Shown: one piece after another, positions 59,322-64,000 of the stretch | How positions within the stretch are numbered: the stretch's first letter is position 1 | Layout: each line of letters begins with the position of its first letter | DNA from: Stercorarius parasiticus | Lineage: Eukaryota > Chordata > Aves > Charadriiformes > Stercorariidae | Reading direction: 5' to 3' | Assembly (NCBI GenBank): GCA_013396915.1 | Contig: VWZL01003401.1 | Span: forward strand, 1,011,898 to 1,075,897 | Length of the DNA stretch: 64,000 bases | The notes under the pieces: generated by a model | What the model was told of the DNA's origin: nothing | What the model saw: only the letters and a program-made list of their open reading frames with translations | The model's database searches: none | Program-made: the position numbers and the translations under genes

Positions 59322-62300
59322 CTAGAGAATAAAGAAAAAAGTGTCATTATATTAGGAATAAAATAACATATCACCTTCACATTTCAAAACTAGATGAAGA
59401 AAGAGGGGAAGTTTATAGTATTTAGGGCAGAAGTTGCCAAATGATGTAGTCACTAGCTTTTAACTTTTTTCAGGGACCCCTCTGCATGCAGAAGGCTTTT
59501 TCCTGCTCTTTCCCCAAGTTTTGAAACATCTCTATTAGCCCAGTGTGGAGCTCTCGCTTGAGACTCTTAACAATAAAGTCACCATGCCAGGCTCTAACTT
59601 TTAAGTCCCTTTAAAAGATGACATTGTGATTCAGCTTTTTGTTGTCCATAATGATACACTGAGGAAAAGGAAGAACATCTTTTTTTTCTCATATTTGTCT
59701 ACTGTTTTTCTTGTTAAACCCAAGAATTTTCAAGAGGTCAGGTGTTTAAAGATACCTATGGAACTAGGGCCTGTTTGCATCAGTACGTGCCTCAGTACCC
59801 TTACAAGACTTGGTCACAAGTGAAGTACAAAAAAAGAGTCCACAAACATTTGTTGCTGAATCATTTAGATACCCTTGAAAACTCAGCCACTGTATTCCAA
59901 TAGGCATACCTCATTAAGCCCAGCTTGCATCAACTGCTATTTTGGCATTGATTTTGTAGAGTAGCCTTCTGGATTGTTTTAGACTCATTTCTAATACTGA
60001 AGGCGAAACAACCCTATTCACCGTCCCCATTAACTAAGGAGTCCAAAAACCCTATGAGCATCTCCTTTAGACATCATAGTGTACCGACAGAGGCAGAAGA
60101 AATCCCAGCTGCTTCTGAAAAAGACTTGTTGCTGCTGCTCTAAGGGAGGAGACTTTTTCTATCATCGAGTTCTGCATCAGCCTTCCAAAGGCTAAAATAA
60201 GCTCTGCGTACAAAAGTACCTCCCACACCCCCTCCCAAAGATCCTGCCTGTCCCCTGAGGTTGGTCTCTTGCCTTGGATCCCTTACCACCAGCCCAATGC
60301 ATGTTCTCACACTGATGAGCTGATGCTAGTCCTCCTATCAGAGGAAAACATTAACAGTAGATGAGTCTGCAGCTAGCTCTCGCAGTGATGAAGATCTGAA
60401 GTAACAAAGATCCAAACACCCTATTTACTGCGCTGGAAAAAGATCCTTGTTACTTGTGTCAGTGAAAAAACATCTTCAGGCTTTTTCCTCACAGCTACTA
60501 CCATGCACTCTGTCTTGTTGAATACTCCAGAAGTGGCAACTGCCCTCTCCTGGTAGGACATGCATCTTGCTGAACAGAAAAGGAATACAACAGCAGTAAG
60601 GAGACATACAATTTGCCAGCATCAGAACAGTGCCGTCTTCCAGAGGGCTTGCTTACTTTTACCAGAAGGCAAGGGGTACATGCTCGGACATGCTGCTTAG
60701 AAGGTGGAAGTGCAGCACTACCAAGGAAAGGTTTTCATACGCACGTGTTTTCCAAGCAGCAGCACTGACCACCCAGCACCCTCCCGAACAGTGCAACAAA
60801 TTCAGGCTGGTCGGTGTCTGTGCTCACGTAGGTCCTTTTCTCAACTCAGTTTTCTTTCTATTCATGCACAGTGCCTTACCTTGAAGCCCCTTCTTTGCAC
60901 TAAAATAACTACTGGTTTTGCTTATATGGTAACAGTAATCCAAGTCATCAACAATTTAACTATTGCACTGCAGTATCGCCTATTCTTGTCACTAAATTTT
61001 CCTTTTTATTTTGTCAAAGCAAGCTTGGCAGTAGTGTGAAACTTTACATGGCAGAAAAGTAGGAACGAGTGAATCCCCTCCAAAGAAAAAGTGAGAATTA
61101 GCAGCCAAATCACTAGGAGAGCAACTGTGCAAATAAATAACGTTCAACCTTGCCTCAAACTTGCCCTGCTGCAGGGTGCAAAGCTGGGTAATTTCTTCCC
61201 CTTGTTCTGCCAGGACAATCCCTGTAAACAAACCTCTAGCAAAAGGAATAGTAACACACGGCAGAGGAGCCCAGAGAGATACTGTGCAATACCCGCTGCT
61301 GCCCACCTGGGGAAGAAATGTGGGGCACAAATGATCAAGTTAAAGACAAAATCATGTTTGGTCAGCATCCAGCACAGAATGGAAATGTCATCTCGGGCAT
61401 CAGCAAAGCAGCAAAAACACTGAATGAGATAACAGCTTTGGGTAAACTGAGCATCCGAGTAAACTGCAGCTGCCGTGACTATCAGCAGGAGGAACGTGCT
61501 GCTGATCAGCAGTGACTGTTTTGAGGAAGACCAACCCTTGCTTTCATAGCAGAAGCCTGGGAACAAAACAATGTGGTAACCTTGGTGAGCCAAATAAATA
61601 CAAGCGCAGCACTTGTACAAGTACTTATTGTTAATGGCAGTTACGTACAAAGCTGTGCTTCAGTTAAGAAAATTTAAAAAAGAGACTACAGAAACTCAGG
61701 CTGCTGGAGCATGGACACGGATGACCCGAGCAGGGCAAGAGGCTGGGAGGGGGGGAAGGGTATTCAGGGAAGAAAGCAGTGCAGCAGCACAAGGGATTCC
61801 AGGGAAAGGCAGAAATTTATTTATTTCAGACACGAGCAGCAACTGAGAAAAAAATGAACACGGCACTTTCGTGTTCTGCTACCCACAGTTATTTATTGTA
61901 GGTTGCAGCTTATAACCCTGACAGAGCGAAGTATGTTACGTCCTCAGCCTATTAGGTAAAGTTCAAAGGGCCGCATTTGAAAAGTGGTGACACAGGGATT
62001 CAGAGGAACCCTGAATTCAGCCTCACAGTTCAAAACACTGCGTGTATTGCTGCCACCACACACTCAAAGGCCATCTGCTACATTGATGTAACCTCCAGCT
62101 CCATTTAAATGCTGGCTTTAGGCAGTGCTATAGAGAGACATGAATACTAAATTGATGATCCTGACAATCTAGAGCATTAAACATTTTATCTGGCTGGCTG
62201 GTCAGTCCCATTGTTTGAATAACCCTGAAAGGGCTGACCGTGTTGCAGCACAGTGATTCACTCAGCCTTTACCATAATCCACTGACTAAGATAAAATTTC

Positions 62301-64000
62301 TTCCTGTGAACAGACAAACAAGTAGGGGAGCGTCTGCTGTTTGTTGAATGTGTGATAATAAATGGAGATTAACTGGATAATAAAAACACTGCCTATTTAC
62401 AGCCACACGTCAGTTCCTTGCCAGAGGACACCTATTTGTTCAGGGAAAAGGGATTAAACTAAAGTCTGAGAGAGAAAGGATTACACACACCCGCATTGAA
62501 ATGTTTATCTGAAAACAGACTGGGCCTGAAAGGTATTTTCTTCCTCTTCATTCTCTCCGATGCAGGACATACTATAGAAATGAATCTCAGGTCTCTTGAA
62601 ATGAACTCATGTGTTTGGAAAAATAAAGAGAGTAATTGCTGACGCTGACTGAGGCTATCTGACATAGAGCACAGAAGCAGTACCACAGCCAGTCCAGCTC
62701 TGAACGCAGCAGGCAGTGAACAGGCACTGGCAGGAGCTGACTGGTCAGCAGGAACACGCTCCTGCTAATGGCAAAGCCCTCCCATGCAGGTCCCTATGTC
62801 TGTATTAGCAAGGACACAGACTGAATTTATCAGGGGGGGACAAGTGAGAAAACATGAAGGGAATGAAGACAGCTTTGACCCTCGTATTAGCAACAAGTCA
62901 CTCCGCTCAGGGTGGAGCTGCTTCCTGCCACTGGAGGGAGAGCTAGAGCCTTGAAATCCTCAGGAGAGAGACAACCGGGCCTCAGAGGCCCTCAGAGCAA
63001 GCTTAGGTCAAAGCAGAAAAGAAAATTAAGTCCCCCCCTTCAAGGGCAATGACAGTGCATTGGCTCTCCCCCAGGTTTGTAAAGGATGGCCATGTCAAAG
63101 CTGCAGGGCAGCCCTGCTTTGCAGTGCCTCCCTCCCAGCTGCTGCATCCCTGTGCACGCACCCTACTTACGCCTTGGTAAGCAGCCATCAGCACGCTTAT
63201 GTGTACGTGCTTTGGAAAAGACTTGCTTGTGCACAGAACAAGAGCTGTGATATGCTCCACCAGACCTCAAAATCCTCTTGAGGGCTTGCCGTAATGGAAG
63301 AGACCTGCTTGCCATTTTGACTAGCTGAGTTAGAAGATAAAGGCTGTCTTCCTTCAGAAATTACTACCATGCCCAAATACAGTATATATGAACACAAATG
63401 CAGAGCTTGATACTCTCCTTTGGCTTTCAGTAAGTCTCCCTTCAATGACAAGAAGAGGTTTGAACATAAATCATTACAAAGAACAGTCCCTGTCCTGTAA
63501 TTAAACATTTAGTTATCTGTTCAGCACTTTATTGTCGTCTCATGGAAAACATGCTGTTTTGGGACACTGCTGTTTCTGTCATTTCTTCCCTTTAGCTGAG
63601 CACCACCTCCTCTGCTGTACTCAAGTTCCATGTTCTTTGGGTCTTAATCCCACCCCTTTCTTCAGCCTTCCTTCCTCTTAAAGTGGTGTGCAACAACGTA
63701 TGCTGAGCTTCATATTGCTTGCCATCATTATGTTCTGGGGTCAACCCTCACTGAAGACAAGAATTAAAGTTCTTACCTTCTGGAACATCTGGCTCTGGTC
63801 ATGTGTTGTATGGGTAGCTTTGCAACTATACAGTACTATATTTCTGATTAACTTACATTTTGCAGAATATGTACTTTCATCCAACAGCACATTAAAGGAC
63901 ATCAGGTACGTGATATTTCTATCCCAAATACCTAACAGAAGTAAAAATGATCCCCCGATCCAGCCTCATATGCTCAAAAGAACAATGGTGGTGCAGTGGT
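59322..64000 (-). other. RTN4IP1: RTN4IP1 last intron (partial)
   Basis: At least 4.7 kb without a recognisable exon. Several open frames of 65-170 codons occur (the longest, 61,144-61,650 on the - strand, is rich in Leu/Cys), but none has exon signals or known similarity. No repeat of note was recognised. Confidence 0.75.

Noticed and set aside
61144..61650. 168-codon antisense frame in the RTN4IP1 intron
   Set aside because: Leu/Cys-rich composition, several overlapping open frames on both strands, no splice or start context, no recognisable family.
59322..64000. Penultimate exon of RTN4IP1
   Set aside because: I looked on the - strand for the expected HYRWAFF-type segment and found nothing; the exon most likely lies beyond 64,000.
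1..64000. CRISPR array, bacterial operons, tRNA/rRNA genes or an undescribed multi-gene system
   Set aside because: The DNA is vertebrate; no regular spaced repeats, no cloverleaf-like tRNA and no clustered unknown genes were seen.

Overview
The window comes from a vertebrate nuclear genome, most likely a bird. Genes are split into short exons with GT-AG introns. Base composition is AT-rich apart from one CpG island. The recognisable interspersed repeats are CR1 LINEs ending in the avian-type ATTCTATG tail, and overall repeat density is low. The species cannot be fixed from the sequence.

Layout. (1) 1-427 is the 3' end of a CR1 element. (2) About 430-15,060 holds no exon I can support. It is AT-rich single-copy DNA, probably upstream sequence or intron 1 of CRYBG1. 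(3) About 15,066-15,625 is a CpG island that looks like an internal promoter. (4) 16,472-56,403 carries 21 coding exons (named E1-E21 here) of CRYBG1 (AIM1, beta/gamma-crystallin domain containing 1) on the + strand. They join without a break into 1,750 codons plus a stop: a long disordered N-terminal half, twelve beta/gamma-crystallin motifs (six domains), and a C-terminal ricin-B-like beta-trefoil. The first coding exon, which should hold the full-length start codon, is not visible and probably lies upstream. (5) 56,404 to about 58,050 is the probable CRYBG1 3' UTR. (6) 59,205-59,321 on the - strand is the last coding exon of RTN4IP1, a mitochondrial reductase-like protein. The rest of the window to 64,000 is its last intron. 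The tail-to-tail CRYBG1/RTN4IP1 order matches the conserved amniote neighbourhood (human 6q21, from memory).

The two genes are neighbours and have no known joint pathway. CRYBG1 is a cytoplasmic/cytoskeletal protein linked to actin; RTN4IP1 is mitochondrial. I found no new multi-gene system. Points worth a second look are the internal promoter, a GC-AG intron, a lost Trp in crystallin motif 10, a possible alternative terminal exon, three antisense coding-like patches inside CRYBG1 introns, and an 11-bp perfect hairpin followed by a T run. Exon borders were set by hand from splice signals, reading-frame continuity and comparison with human CRYBG1 as remembered; no alignment was run.
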